Shown here one piece after another: positions 10,401 to 18,547 of a DNA stretch of 64,000 nt (position 1 is its first letter; each line of letters starts with the position of its first letter). Source of the DNA: Halomonas sp. GT (GTDB taxonomy: Bacteria; Pseudomonadota; Gammaproteobacteria; Pseudomonadales; Halomonadaceae). The translations under genes and the position numbers were made by a program. The stretch spans positions 2,852,001-2,916,000 of the forward strand of contig NZ_CP020562.1 in assembly GCF_002082565.1 (NCBI RefSeq), in the 5' to 3' direction. The notes beneath the pieces were generated by a model. That model searched no databases. It worked only from the letters and a program-made list of their open reading frames with translations, and had not been told where the DNA came from.

Positions 10401-10515
10401 CATCAACGACCTAGGCTTTCAAGACCCAACACGGGAGGTAGGCGGTACATGGCTAGAGCCCATCAGCGGTGCCAGCGTGCGTCAAGGTTTACCGGTTAAA
10501 GTGAGCCGGGTGTAA
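7420..10515 (+). CDS. ttrA: Tetrathionate reductase catalytic subunit A (molybdopterin, Tat-exported)
   Basis: The catalytic subunit (1031 residues; Salmonella TtrA is about 1020) reduces tetrathionate to thiosulfate in the periplasm. A clear Tat signal SRRRFLKGAAAAGGAATF opens the protein. A [4Fe-4S] cluster is bound by C84, C87, C91 and C149. The probable molybdenum ligand is the Cys of AYCGLAFRMG near residue 265. The molybdopterin-binding C-terminal domain begins around residue 870. No ttrSR two-component genes lie in this window. Alternative substrates within the same subfamily are selenate (SrdA) and, less likely, arsenate. In some marine bacteria the enzyme may run as a thiosulfate oxidase. 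Confidence 0.9.
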   Translation: MAKSAQDPSRRRFLKGAAAAGGAATFAVGYADPLAKMAKGITGSAGEKPQHNIHGNSLTPEYRVNLATGELTLTPDQRVAFTICYGCTTQCGVRVRVDDTRGEVLRVAGNPYHPLSADDHLPMRTPVADALRSVSAYQEQGQVNRSTACARGNAMMSQITNPFRIDHCLKRVGERGSREWQKISFEQLIEEICEGGDLFGEGQVDGLRDIRDHDTLIDPDNPEYGPKANQLMVMEATDYGRSDLLKRFTLNAFATRNYGHHGAYCGLAFRMGSGAVMNNIVTNAHVKPDIQNARFIMYIGCAPSQAGNPFKRQGRLLAQARAAGTLEYVVVDPALNSATSHAADNNRWVPIRPGTDSAFAMALIQWLLDNHGYAKEFLELPGQAAADAAGETTHSNATHLVIDTFEHPRRGYFLRASDLGFAEPGSDADLPVVVSEGDLALCEEVMTADLFAERPVELADGTTVTVKTSLALLRESANQYDLDTYAEHCGIPKATIIELAQRYASHGRKAAVNCHGGMMSGNGFYAAFSVQMLNLLAGNYNMKGGSAVGGGTYSGTGEGPRYDLANFPGKRGPQGVFLSRSRFPYEKSSEYQRKVAADENPYPAKAPWRSLAPPTLTEHLPSALDGYPYPIKAVIGCMANPIYGQAGLKGVIVDKLKDPKRLGLFVAIDGFINETNRYADYIVPDSVMYEVWGFAGSWKGTLGKLSTACWPVVEPRQQKTAEGEPVSMDSFFIAVAKRLGLPGFGDNAIPDADGNLHPLNRAEDYYLRAAANIAFQDEPLPEANAADITHGGIAPLLPKLERTLKADERGRVAYLYARGGRFEDASEHFVGEHLKHQWKKTLCIYNEAVGTSIDTTNGLPNSGVPCHKLPQLANKQPMREVFSEQEWPLLAFSFKSNLMNSYAIGNERLRMIKPYNPVQMHRQDAERFGIQHGDTIRIESPGGSVVGLALVSESVVPGALGIEHGYGHKDLGATPHVIDGQSQPDMPWMRAGININDLGFQDPTREVGGTWLEPISGASVRQGLPVKVSRV

Positions 10516-10521
10516 CGTGGA

Positions 10522-10556
10522 TGGGGTAGTGACGCTACAGCGTGATCACTACCCCA
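10522..10556. terminator. Hairpin between convergent ttrA and chrA
   Basis: A perfect 11-bp inverted repeat (TGGGGTAGTGA / TCACTACCCCA) encloses the chrA stop codon, 6 bp after the ttrA stop. It could stop transcription from both sides, but neither strand has a clear T tract. Confidence 0.5.
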
Positions 10557-11740
10557 CCCAAGGCGATGACGATCACCACAATCCACGCAGGTAGCTTCCA
10601 TACGGTCAGCAGTAAAAAGCCCGTCAGCGCCAGAAAAAATTCATAAGGCCCGATAATCGCGCTGGTCCATACTGGCTGATAGAGCGCCGTGCCTAAAATA
10701 CCCACCACTGCCGCGTTAGCGCCGCGCATCAACGCCTGAGCGCTCTGCCAGCGGCGAAAGTGATTCCAAAAGGGCAACACCCCCACCAACAGCAAAAAGC
10801 CAGGAATAAAGATCGCCAACAACGCCAGCAGCGCGCCAACAACGCCATTCATACCGGGCAGTAGCGCGCCTAAATACGCTGCAAAGGTGAATAGCGGGCC
10901 TGGCACCGCCTGGGCAGCCCCATAGCCTGCCAAAAACTCATCTGCGGTAATCCAGCCGGATTGCACCACTTCCGCTTCCAGCAGCGGCAGCACCACATGC
11001 CCACCGCCAAATACCAGCGCGCCAGAACGATAAAACGCATCGGCCACCGCTAGCCACGCAGCGCTGCCTGCCAACAACGGTAGTAAGATCAGCAGCGCAG
11101 CGAACAGCCCCAACGCCACAGTGCCTGCACGGCGAGATACTGGAAACTGCAGTGGCTCGCTGGGCGTAGCCGCGGCAACCATGCGGCACAGTGCCAACCC
11201 GGCGATACCGCCTAGCACAATCGCAGCGACCTGCCCCAGCGGCCCGCTGACCATGACGACCACAAGCACTGCCGCCAGCGCAATCCCCACCCGGGTTTGA
11301 TCGGGGCATAGGTTACGCGCCATGCCCCACACCGCGTGGGCCACAATGGCCACAGCCACCACTTTTAAGCCATGAATGATGCCGCTAGCAATCGGACCAT
11401 CCAGTACCGCCGCGCCAAACGCAAACAGCGCCAGTACTATGGCGGAAGGCAGCGTAAACGCCAGCCACGCCATGGCCGCGCCCCAAGGCCCGGCGCGCAT
11501 CAGGCCTAAGGCAAAGCCCACTTGGCTACTAGCAGGTCCCGGCAAAAATTGGCACAGCGCCACAAGATCAGCGTAGGCGCTTTCGCTTAACCACTGGCGG
11601 CGCTCTACAAAGGCCGTGCGAAAATAGCCCAGGTGCGCCACCGGCCCGCCAAACGAGGTCAACCCCAAGGCCAAAAACGCCCAAAACACTTCGCTTACCC
11701 GCCCACGTGGCGATGCTAGTTCAGCCATTGTTCCCACCAT
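10535..11740 (-). CDS. chrA: Chromate transporter, long-chain CHR family
   Basis: This 401-residue inner-membrane protein has two homologous CHR halves. The first starts FWAFLALGLTSFGGPVAHLGYF and contains the LPGPASSQ motif; the second repeats GSGALVFGGGHVVLPLL-like and AVPGPLFTFAAYLG segments. Long-chain ChrA proteins export chromate from the cytoplasm, driven by the proton gradient. There is no chrB or other metal-resistance gene beside it, so the physiological anion is not certain. A second in-frame ATG (11728) is an equally good start. The gene converges on ttrA. Confidence 0.88.
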   Translation of the reverse strand: MVGTMAELASPRGRVSEVFWAFLALGLTSFGGPVAHLGYFRTAFVERRQWLSESAYADLVALCQFLPGPASSQVGFALGLMRAGPWGAAMAWLAFTLPSAIVLALFAFGAAVLDGPIASGIIHGLKVVAVAIVAHAVWGMARNLCPDQTRVGIALAAVLVVVMVSGPLGQVAAIVLGGIAGLALCRMVAAATPSEPLQFPVSRRAGTVALGLFAALLILLPLLAGSAAWLAVADAFYRSGALVFGGGHVVLPLLEAEVVQSGWITADEFLAGYGAAQAVPGPLFTFAAYLGALLPGMNGVVGALLALLAIFIPGFLLLVGVLPFWNHFRRWQSAQALMRGANAAVVGILGTALYQPVWTSAIIGPYEFFLALTGFLLLTVWKLPAWIVVIVIALGGVVITL

Positions 11741-11749
11741 TTACCAATG

Positions 11750-11785
11750 AAAAAGCGCAAGGCTTTTATATTAAGCCTTGCGCTT
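11750..11785 (-). terminator. Rho-independent terminator after ilvD
   Basis: A perfect 13-bp stem (AAGCGCAAGGCTT / AAGCCTTGCGCTT, loop TTATATT) is followed on the minus strand by five T. It lies 60 bp beyond the ilvD stop and just upstream of the chrA start. Confidence 0.85.
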
Positions 11786-11844
11786 GACTGCTTTATGACA
11801 CGTTTAATGCCTAACGTTAAAAAGGAAGTTAAGTCATTTTACAC

Positions 11845-13521
11845 TTAGTCTGTTACCGCACCGGTACTGGCAGAACTGACCAACTTGGCATACTTCGCCA
11901 GCACGCCTTTGCGATAACGCGGTTCTGGCTGCTGCCAGGCGGCGCGGCGACGCATCATTTCTTCATCACTGATGTCCACTTCAATGGTGTCGGCTTCCGC
12001 ATCAATGGTGATGGCATCGCCATCCTGCACCAGCGCCAGCGGGCCGCCATCGAAGGCTTCCGGTGACACATGACCAACCACAAAGCCATGGCTGCCGCCG
12101 GAGAAACGCCCATCGGTAATCAACGCCACATCATTTCCCAAGCCGCGCCCCATAATCGCAGACGTTGGCGTAAGCATTTCGCGCATGCCGGGGCCGCCTT
12201 TCGGGCCTTCATAACGAATCACCACGACATCGCCCGCCACCACGGTGCCATCGTTAATGCGCGCCTGGGCCTCTTCTTCAGAGCCAAACACCCGAGCGGA
12301 ACCGCTAAAGCGTGTACCTTCCTTACCAGTAATTTTGGCCACTGCACCTTCCGGTGCTAGGTTGCCAAACAGAATACGCAGGTGGCTTTCGGCTTTAAGC
12401 GGGTTACCCAGCGGCGCAATAATCTGCTGATCCATGGGATAAGGCTCAACTTCTTCCAGGTTTTCGGCCAGCGTTTTACCCGTCACCGTTAAGCAGTCGC
12501 CATGCAGTAACCCAGCATCCAGCAGGATTTTCATCAGCGGCTGAATACCACCAATCGCCACCAGTTCGCTCATCATATAGTGGCCGCTGGGACGCAGGTC
12601 AGCGACTACCGGTACACGCTTGCCAATTTCAGTAAAGTCAGAAAGCGCCAGTTCAACGCCAATAGTGCGCGCCATGCCAATTAAATGCAGCACCGCGTTA
12701 GTAGAACCACCCAGCGCAATTACCACAGTAATCGCATTCTCAAATGCTTCGCGGGTCATGATGTCAGAAGGCTTGATGTCACTGGCCAGCAGTGCCAGCA
12801 CGGCCTCACCTGCCGCTTTACAGTCATCGCGCTTGTCTTGGGAAATAGCGTTCTGCGCCGAGCTACCCGGCAGGCTCATACCCAATGCTTCAATAGCAGA
12901 TGCCATCGTATTGGCCGTGTACATACCGCCACAGGAACCCGGGCCAGGAATCGCGGTTTCTTCGATGTTTTTGAGTTCAATCAGATCAATATCACCACGG
13001 GAGTGCGCGCCCATCGCCTCAAATACCGACACGATATCGGTATGGCCTTTACCAGGCATAATGGTGCCTCCATACACAAACACGCTGGGGCGATTCAGAC
13101 GCGCCAAGCCCATCACACAACCCGGCATATTTTTGTCACAGCCTCCAATCGCCACCAGCCCATCAAAGCCTTCACAGCCCGCTACGGTTTCAATGGAATC
13201 GGCAATCACCTCGCGGGAAACCAGCGAATACTTCATGCCTTCGGTGCCATTAGCAATGCCATCGGAAATAGTGATGGTATTAAAGATCACCCCTTTACCA
13301 CCCGCCGCGTCGGCACCGTCACGGGCGAACTCTGCCAACTCACCAATGTGGCTATTGCACGGGGTTACCATGCTCCAGGTAGAGGCAACGCCCACCTGGG
13401 GCTTAGTAAAGTCATCATCGTTAAACCCCACCGCCCGCAGCATTGCGCGGCTGGCTGCCTTGCCAGGGCCATCCACCACCTGGGCTGAATGGCGGCGGGT
13501 ATTATTAGTAGGCTCGGTCAT
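11845..13521 (-). CDS. ilvD: Dihydroxy-acid dehydratase
   Basis: IlvD dehydrates 2,3-dihydroxy acids to 2-keto acids in valine, isoleucine and leucine synthesis. The three cysteines expected for the [2Fe-2S] subclass are at C55 (TPCNSH), C128 (CDKNMPGC) and C197 ([14 protein letters not shown]). At 558 residues it is of the short type rather than the 616-residue [4Fe-4S] E. coli type. I start at 13521, where GAGGAATTCCCC precedes ATG and the family N-terminus begins; an upstream in-frame ATG at 13572 would add 17 unrelated residues. The gene is divergent from recC and followed by a strong terminator. Confidence 0.95.
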   Translation of the reverse strand: MTEPTNNTRRHSAQVVDGPGKAASRAMLRAVGFNDDDFTKPQVGVASTWSMVTPCNSHIGELAEFARDGADAAGGKGVIFNTITISDGIANGTEGMKYSLVSREVIADSIETVAGCEGFDGLVAIGGCDKNMPGCVMGLARLNRPSVFVYGGTIMPGKGHTDIVSVFEAMGAHSRGDIDLIELKNIEETAIPGPGSCGGMYTANTMASAIEALGMSLPGSSAQNAISQDKRDDCKAAGEAVLALLASDIKPSDIMTREAFENAITVVIALGGSTNAVLHLIGMARTIGVELALSDFTEIGKRVPVVADLRPSGHYMMSELVAIGGIQPLMKILLDAGLLHGDCLTVTGKTLAENLEEVEPYPMDQQIIAPLGNPLKAESHLRILFGNLAPEGAVAKITGKEGTRFSGSARVFGSEEEAQARINDGTVVAGDVVVIRYEGPKGGPGMREMLTPTSAIMGRGLGNDVALITDGRFSGGSHGFVVGHVSPEAFDGGPLALVQDGDAITIDAEADTIEVDISDEEMMRRRAAWQQPEPRYRKGVLAKYAKLVSSASTGAVTD

Positions 13522-13673
13522 GGGGAATTCCTCTTTGCTTGACTCACATCGCTTTACGCACGGTATCCACATAGCTTGGCGATATAACGCGCATCCCGCA
13601 AGACACTTAACTTATGGCACCATAGCGCTACGCGCTATTCCCAATGCCTAATGCCGCGAAGGAACACCACCGC

Positions 13674-16600
13674 ATGTCTGCCAATTCACACTGCTCACCA
13701 ACGCCATTCTCGCCAACGTCGCTTACCCCTGGCTTTATGGTGGTGCACGCTAATCGCCTGGAAGACTTGCGCGGGCTGGCGGTGCAGTGGATGCGCTTGC
13801 ACCCGCTGGGACCACTGGAAAACGAAACCATTCTGGTACAGAGCAACGGCATTGGGCAGTGGTTAAAGCTGGCGCTGGCGGAAGACCCAGAAAACGGCGG
13901 CGCAGGCATCGCCGCCGCGCTGGATGTCATGCTGCCTGCGCGGTTTTTATGGCAGGCCTACCGCACGGTGCTCACCCACGTAGATCAAGATGGCGACGCG
14001 GTGCCTGAAACCTCGCCGTTTGATAAATCGCGCTTGGTATGGCGGCTGCTACGCCTGCTGCCCACGCTAGCTGGGCAGGAAGTGTTCGCGCCGCTGGCCC
14101 AGTTCTTGGAAGTCGACCGCGACCAGCGCAAACACTACCAACTGGCCGAGCGGCTGGCAGATTTGTTCGACCAGTATCAGGTTTACCGCGCCGACTGGCT
14201 GGATGCCTGGGCCAACGGTAACGACGTACTGATTACCGCTCGGGGCGAACCCCGCCCGTTAGAAGAGCACCAGCGCTGGCAGCCTGCGCTCTGGCGCATA
14301 TTGCGCGAAGATGTCGCCGCCACCCAAGGCGATGCAGGCCTTAACAGTAGCCGTGCCCAGGTGCATCGGCGCTTTTTGAAAGCGACAGAACAGCTGGAAG
14401 GCCAGCCTTGCCCGCGCGGCTTGCCTCGGCGGCTGATTATTTTTGGTATTTCATCGCTGCCCCAACAAACCCTGGAAGCCCTGGCGGCACTCTCTCGCTG
14501 CTGCCAAATCGTGCTGTGTGTGCACAACCCCTGCCAGTTCTACTGGGCAGATATCATCGAGCACAAAGACTTACTGCGCGCCAACCGCTACCGCCAGCGG
14601 CGCAAAACCGGCATGCCCGAAGCGTTGGATGTACTGGGCACTGGTGACGCCGACGATGCCCTACATCTGCACGCTCAGCCGCTACTCGCCGCTTGGGGCA
14701 AGCAGGGCCGCGACTACCTGCGCCTGCTGGATGAACACGACGATTCGGGCAATTATCAAACATTGTTTGAGCAGCAGGCGCTGCGTATTGATATGTTCGA
14801 GCCGTTTAACGGCGTTGATCGCGACTGCCTGCTCAGCCAACTGCAAGATGATATTCGCGAACTGCGCCCCGTGGCGGAAACCCAAACTCACTGGCCCGCG
14901 CTAAGTTCGGCAGATGACTCCATGGTGTTTCATATTGCCCACGGCCCTCAGCGGGAAGTTGAGATTCTACACGACCAGTTGCTGGCCGCCTTCAGTGCCG
15001 ACCCCAACCTGCGCCCGCGGGATATCATCGTCATGGTGCCAGATATCGACCGCTACGCGCCGCATATCGCCGCGGTGTTTGGCCAGCTACAAAATGACGA
15101 CCCGCGGCATATACCCTATACGCTTTCCGACCAAGCCAGTCGCCACCGCCTGCCACTAATGATTGCCCTAGAAAAGCTGCTGCGCCTGCCAGAGCTGCGT
15201 CTTTCGGTCAGCGATTTGCTGGATCTGCTCGATGTACCCGCTCTGCGCCAGCGCTTTGGGCTGGAAGAGCGTGACCTACCGGTACTAGAGCGCTGGATGG
15301 AAGGCGCTGGAATTCGTTGGGGGCTGAATGCCAAGCAGCGCCAGACTCTCGAACTTCCCGGCGGGCTAAGCCAAAATACCTGGGCGTTTGGTCTGCGCCG
15401 CTTACTGCTGGGCTACACAGTGGGCGAAGGCCACGCATGGCAAGGTATCGAGCCGTTTGACGACATCGGCGGGCTGGAAGCAGGCCTTGCCGGGCCGTTA
15501 GCCACCTTGTTGGAAAAGCTCGAAGAGACCTGGGAAACCTTCTGCCAGCCCACCGATGCCGCTAACTGGGTAGCGCGGCTACGCACGCTGCTGGAAACCT
15601 TCTTTCTTACCGACGACGCCCAAGAAAGCGTGATGCTCACCAAGCTGGAAAACGGCTTGCAGCAAATGCTGGAAAGCAGCGAGGAAGCCCAGTTAAACGA
15701 ACCGCTGCCGCTCTCCATGGTGCGCGAACACTGGCTGGCACAGATTGATGAACACAGTCTTTCCCAGCGTTTTCTAGCTGGTGCCGTCAACTTCGCTACG
15801 CTAATGCCCATGCGCGCCATTCCGTTTAAGCGCGTGTGCCTGCTGGGCATGAACGACGGTGAGTACCCCCGCTCCCAGCCACCGTTAGATTTTGACTTAA
15901 TGGGCAGTGACTACCGCCCCGGCGACCGCTCCCGCCGGGAAGACGACCGCTACCTGTTTTTGGAAGCGCTGCTCTCCGCCCGCGACCAGCTCTATATAAG
16001 CTGGGTAGGCAGAAGCCAAATCGACAACACCCCGTTACCGCCTTCGGTGCTGGTCGGCCAACTGCGTGACCACCTGGAAGCAGGCTGGCAGATCGAGAAA
16101 GGCACGCCGCTGTTGGAAGCGCTCACTACCGAGCACCCGCTGCAGCCGTTTAGCCGCGTTTATTTTGATGCCAACACGCAAGTCACGCGACTGTTTACCT
16201 ATGCGCATGAATGGCGCGAGGTACACGCACTGCGCACGCCTCAGGCTACCCTCCCCACACTTCCCCCACCGGAAAACATCCCATCCAGTCTGACGCTTGG
16301 CCAATTGGGCCAATTCCTACGCGAGCCAGTACGCGCCTTCTTCAATACCCGGCTGGGGGTGTATTTCGAGCAGGAAGCGATTGCCGAGCTAGACGAAGAA
16401 CCATTCGCCCTGGATGGCCTGCAAAACTGGCAGCTACAAGACCAACTGATCGCCGCCCAGCGCCACGCCATTGATCGTGGCGAGCCACGCATTGAAGCAC
16501 TGCACGCAGCCCTTGAGCGTTTTCAGGGCCAAGGTGTACTGGCCATGGGTGCCTTTGGCGAGCGCATGCGCGATGCCTTAGCAGAACCCATGGAAGCCCT

Positions 16601-17300
16601 GTTCAGCGACTACGAAGATGCTTTGGGCGCTTGGCCGATTGCGCTAGGTGACCCAGCAGCCATTCACCTGGAAGGCAGTAACGGTATTACGCTGGAAGAT
16701 TGGCTGGGCGAGCTACGCCAGGATGACGCGGGCAACCGCTGCCGTCTGTTATTACTCAGCAGCAGTCTGATCAAGAACAACAAGTACCAGTGGCATCTGC
16801 TGCTACGCCACTGGGTTGCCCACCTTGCGGGCAATCTCAGCGGCCCGATGACCACCCAACTGCTCTCCAAAGCGGGCAACATCACCCTGGAACCTATCGC
16901 TGCCGACACCGCCCGCGCGCACCTGGAAACCCAGCTAAGCGCTTGGCAACACGGCCTGGAAGTGCCGCTTCCGCTGGCTCCCCAAGCCGCCTTTGCTTGG
17001 CTGACAAAACTGGGCACACCTGACATTGCGATTGAGAAAGGCAGGGAAAGCGACGCCTACGCCGCGGCCGAGAAAGTCTATGAGAGCGGATTTAAAACCA
17101 CCGGCGAAGCCGACCAAAGTCCTTATCTCGGTCACCAATGGCCCCGCTTCGAGCGACTGTTTTTCGACCGCACCGCCAACGAAAAACACACCTTTGCCGA
17201 ACTCACGGAAGCGCTGTACGCCCCGCTGTTTTACGCTGTGAAAGGTAATGCGAAGAAAGATAATGGGAACAAAGATAACGCGAAGAAAGCGGCATCGTAA
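13674..17300 (+). CDS. recC: Exodeoxyribonuclease V subunit gamma (RecC)
   Basis: RecC holds RecB and RecD together, splits the duplex ahead of the motors and recognises Chi. At about 1208 residues it is somewhat longer than the E. coli protein (1122). The N-terminus FMVVHANRLEDLRGLAV and the ETILVQSNGIGQWLKL motif are typical, as are RVCLLGMNDGEYPR and the YISWVGRSQIDN segment of the inactivated helicase and nuclease folds. I use the ATG at 13674 (GAAGGA upstream) rather than 13644, which lacks a ribosome-binding site. The last 18 residues are a repetitive Asn/Lys-rich tail. Unusually, recB is 2.6 kb away behind three unrelated genes. Confidence 0.96.
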   Translation: MSANSHCSPTPFSPTSLTPGFMVVHANRLEDLRGLAVQWMRLHPLGPLENETILVQSNGIGQWLKLALAEDPENGGAGIAAALDVMLPARFLWQAYRTVLTHVDQDGDAVPETSPFDKSRLVWRLLRLLPTLAGQEVFAPLAQFLEVDRDQRKHYQLAERLADLFDQYQVYRADWLDAWANGNDVLITARGEPRPLEEHQRWQPALWRILREDVAATQGDAGLNSSRAQVHRRFLKATEQLEGQPCPRGLPRRLIIFGISSLPQQTLEALAALSRCCQIVLCVHNPCQFYWADIIEHKDLLRANRYRQRRKTGMPEALDVLGTGDADDALHLHAQPLLAAWGKQGRDYLRLLDEHDDSGNYQTLFEQQALRIDMFEPFNGVDRDCLLSQLQDDIRELRPVAETQTHWPALSSADDSMVFHIAHGPQREVEILHDQLLAAFSADPNLRPRDIIVMVPDIDRYAPHIAAVFGQLQNDDPRHIPYTLSDQASRHRLPLMIALEKLLRLPELRLSVSDLLDLLDVPALRQRFGLEERDLPVLERWMEGAGIRWGLNAKQRQTLELPGGLSQNTWAFGLRRLLLGYTVGEGHAWQGIEPFDDIGGLEAGLAGPLATLLEKLEETWETFCQPTDAANWVARLRTLLETFFLTDDAQESVMLTKLENGLQQMLESSEEAQLNEPLPLSMVREHWLAQIDEHSLSQRFLAGAVNFATLMPMRAIPFKRVCLLGMNDGEYPRSQPPLDFDLMGSDYRPGDRSRREDDRYLFLEALLSARDQLYISWVGRSQIDNTPLPPSVLVGQLRDHLEAGWQIEKGTPLLEALTTEHPLQPFSRVYFDANTQVTRLFTYAHEWREVHALRTPQATLPTLPPPENIPSSLTLGQLGQFLREPVRAFFNTRLGVYFEQEAIAELDEEPFALDGLQNWQLQDQLIAAQRHAIDRGEPRIEALHAALERFQGQGVLAMGAFGERMRDALAEPMEALFSDYEDALGAWPIALGDPAAIHLEGSNGITLEDWLGELRQDDAGNRCRLLLLSSSLIKNNKYQWHLLLRHWVAHLAGNLSGPMTTQLLSKAGNITLEPIAADTARAHLETQLSAWQHGLEVPLPLAPQAAFAWLTKLGTPDIAIEKGRESDAYAAAEKVYESGFKTTGEADQSPYLGHQWPRFERLFFDRTANEKHTFAELTEALYAPLFYAVKGNAKKDNGNKDNAKKAAS

Positions 17301-17334
17301 TGCGTTAAGCGCCTCTTCTAGCCCCTGTTCAAGC

Positions 17335-17820
17335 TCAGCCGTGTCCATGGGGTGAACAAGGTTTACTCCCTTTCTGCTTGGCCCGGCTGTTCTTCTGCGT
17401 AAGGCGCTTTTTCTGCTCAGGCTTACGCCCAGCCTGGCGAGCCAATGCGATGCGCATTAAGCGCTGAAATGTCGGGCACTCCAGGTGACTCGGCGCGGTG
17501 CAGGTCGCCACATGACGCAAACCGTCACGAAGGGCTGTCAGCTCGTTAATGCGGCGGTCCAAGAGATCCGCCTTAGCACTCACCGCTTCACGGTCGATTT
17601 CCGGCTGCCGTTGCGTGCCAAGCATGTCGCGCATCTCGGCCAGAGAAAAACCCGCGACCTGCCCCAACGCAATCAGCGACAAGCGTGTTAAAACGCTGGT
17701 CTCAAAAACCCGCCGCAGACCATTGCGCCCCACCGACCTAATCAGGCCAACTTCTTCGTAATAACGCAATTTCGAGGCAGGAATACCGCTTTTTCGCGAC
17801 AGTTCGGAAATATCGAGCAT
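17335..17820 (-). CDS. MerR-family regulator
   Basis: This 161-residue regulator begins MLDISELSRKSGIPASKLRY, the MerR winged HTH, followed by a dimerisation coiled coil (about 65-110) and a basic Lys/Arg-rich tail. Cysteines in CTAPSHLEC (about residues 104-112) could bind a metal or sense redox state, but they do not match a named MerR subclass. I start at 17820, where homology begins; upstream in-frame codons would run through tandem repeats and a promoter. It is divergent from the DUF2938 gene, with a MerR-type operator between them, so that gene is its likely target. Confidence 0.85.
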   Translation of the reverse strand: MLDISELSRKSGIPASKLRYYEEVGLIRSVGRNGLRRVFETSVLTRLSLIALGQVAGFSLAEMRDMLGTQRQPEIDREAVSAKADLLDRRINELTALRDGLRHVATCTAPSHLECPTFQRLMRIALARQAGRKPEQKKRLTQKNSRAKQKGSKPCSPHGHG

Positions 17821-17825
17821 GGCAC

Positions 17826-17856
17826 TTGACTTAAAGTTGACTTGAAGTAATAGGCT
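17826..17856 (+). promoter_or_regulatory. MerR-type promoter with 19-bp spacer
   Basis: TTGACT (17826-17831) and TAGGCT (17851-17856) are separated by 19 bp, the over-long spacing typical of MerR-activated promoters. The spacer contains the dyad CTTAAAGT-TG-ACTTGAAG (17830-17847, one mismatch between arms). The orientation is toward the DUF2938 gene. This is read directly from the sequence; binding by the adjacent MerR protein is inferred. Confidence 0.65.
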
Positions 17857-17887
17857 ACAACGCTTCTCCCTTACGTATCCACCCACG

Positions 17888-17911
17888 CTTCTACCCACAC
17901 TTCTATCCACA
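17888..17911. repeat. 12-bp tandem duplication
   Basis: CTTCTACCCACA is followed immediately by CTTCTATCCACA, one mismatch. It lies in the leader between the MerR promoter and the small leader reading frame. Confidence 0.7.
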
Positions 17912-17931
17912 CTGTCTGGAGTCTAACAAGC

Positions 17932-18045
17932 ATGCCTATTTTCAATACGCACAGCCGCCCATACGCCGTTGCTAAACCGTTAACAAGAGCAAGGATAACA
18001 AGCACAAAGATGAGCGAGGCAAAAATGCCTGGAGTACAGCAATGA
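17932..18045 (+). CDS. Possible 37-codon leader peptide coupled to the DUF2938 gene
   Basis: A short reading frame begins ATG CCT ATT TTC, ten bases after a GGAG, and ends in an ATGA overlap with the DUF2938 start codon. The product would be basic and unstructured, with no family match that I can recognise. The coupling geometry and its position downstream of the MerR-type promoter argue that it is translated. A frame this short could also be open by chance. Confidence 0.35.
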   Translation: MPIFNTHSRPYAVAKPLTRARITSTKMSEAKMPGVQQ

Positions 18046-18530
18046 ATGGGCTGTTGACCAATGCGCTACTGCTCGGCCTGGGAGCAACCGCTTTTATGGA
18101 TATGGTCGCGCTGCTGCAGAAACGGCTGCTGGGTATTCCCTCGCTGAATTACGCCATGGTCGGGCGTTGGCTGGGGCACTTGCCGAGAGGCAGGTTCATC
18201 CACCGACCTATAGGTGAAAGCGCCAAGATCCAGGCAGAGCTAGTACTAGGGTGGCTGGCGCATTATCTGATTGGCGTCGCTTTTGCGATGACATTCTTAG
18301 TGCTGGTTGGGCCAAACTGGCTGGCACGTCCCTCGCTCATACCGGCGTTAGGCTTCGGTGTGATAACGGTAATTGCGCCATTTCTAGTTCTGCAGCCGGG
18401 TATGGGCGCAGGGGTTGCCGCTCGCAAGACGCCGCAGCCAACCACCGCCAGGCTGCGCAGTCTTTTCGCGCATGCCAGTTTTGGCGCTGGCCTCTGGCTG
18501 GCAGGCATCATAGCGATGATGGTTCTGTAG
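18042..18530 (+). CDS. DUF2938-family membrane protein
   Basis: This 162-residue protein has four hydrophobic segments and the family features GATAFMDMVALLQKRLLG near the N-terminus, GRFIHRPIGESAKIQAE in the first loop, and QPGMGAGVAARKTPQP before the last helices. The function of DUF2938 proteins is unknown. Pairing with a divergent MerR regulator and a 19-bp-spacer promoter suggests an inducible stress or efflux-related role. The ribosome-binding site is TGGAG. It converges on pncB with an 18-bp gap. Confidence 0.8.
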   Translation: MNGLLTNALLLGLGATAFMDMVALLQKRLLGIPSLNYAMVGRWLGHLPRGRFIHRPIGESAKIQAELVLGWLAHYLIGVAFAMTFLVLVGPNWLARPSLIPALGFGVITVIAPFLVLQPGMGAGVAARKTPQPTTARLRSLFAHASFGAGLWLAGIIAMMVL

Positions 18531-18547
18531 GCCAGAATGAAACCGAC

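Noticed and set aside
12620..13651. A 343-codon open frame on the plus strand, antisense to ilvD
   Set aside because: It is a shadow of ilvD codon usage. ilvD has full family motifs on the other strand and this frame shows no recognisable protein or ribosome-binding site.
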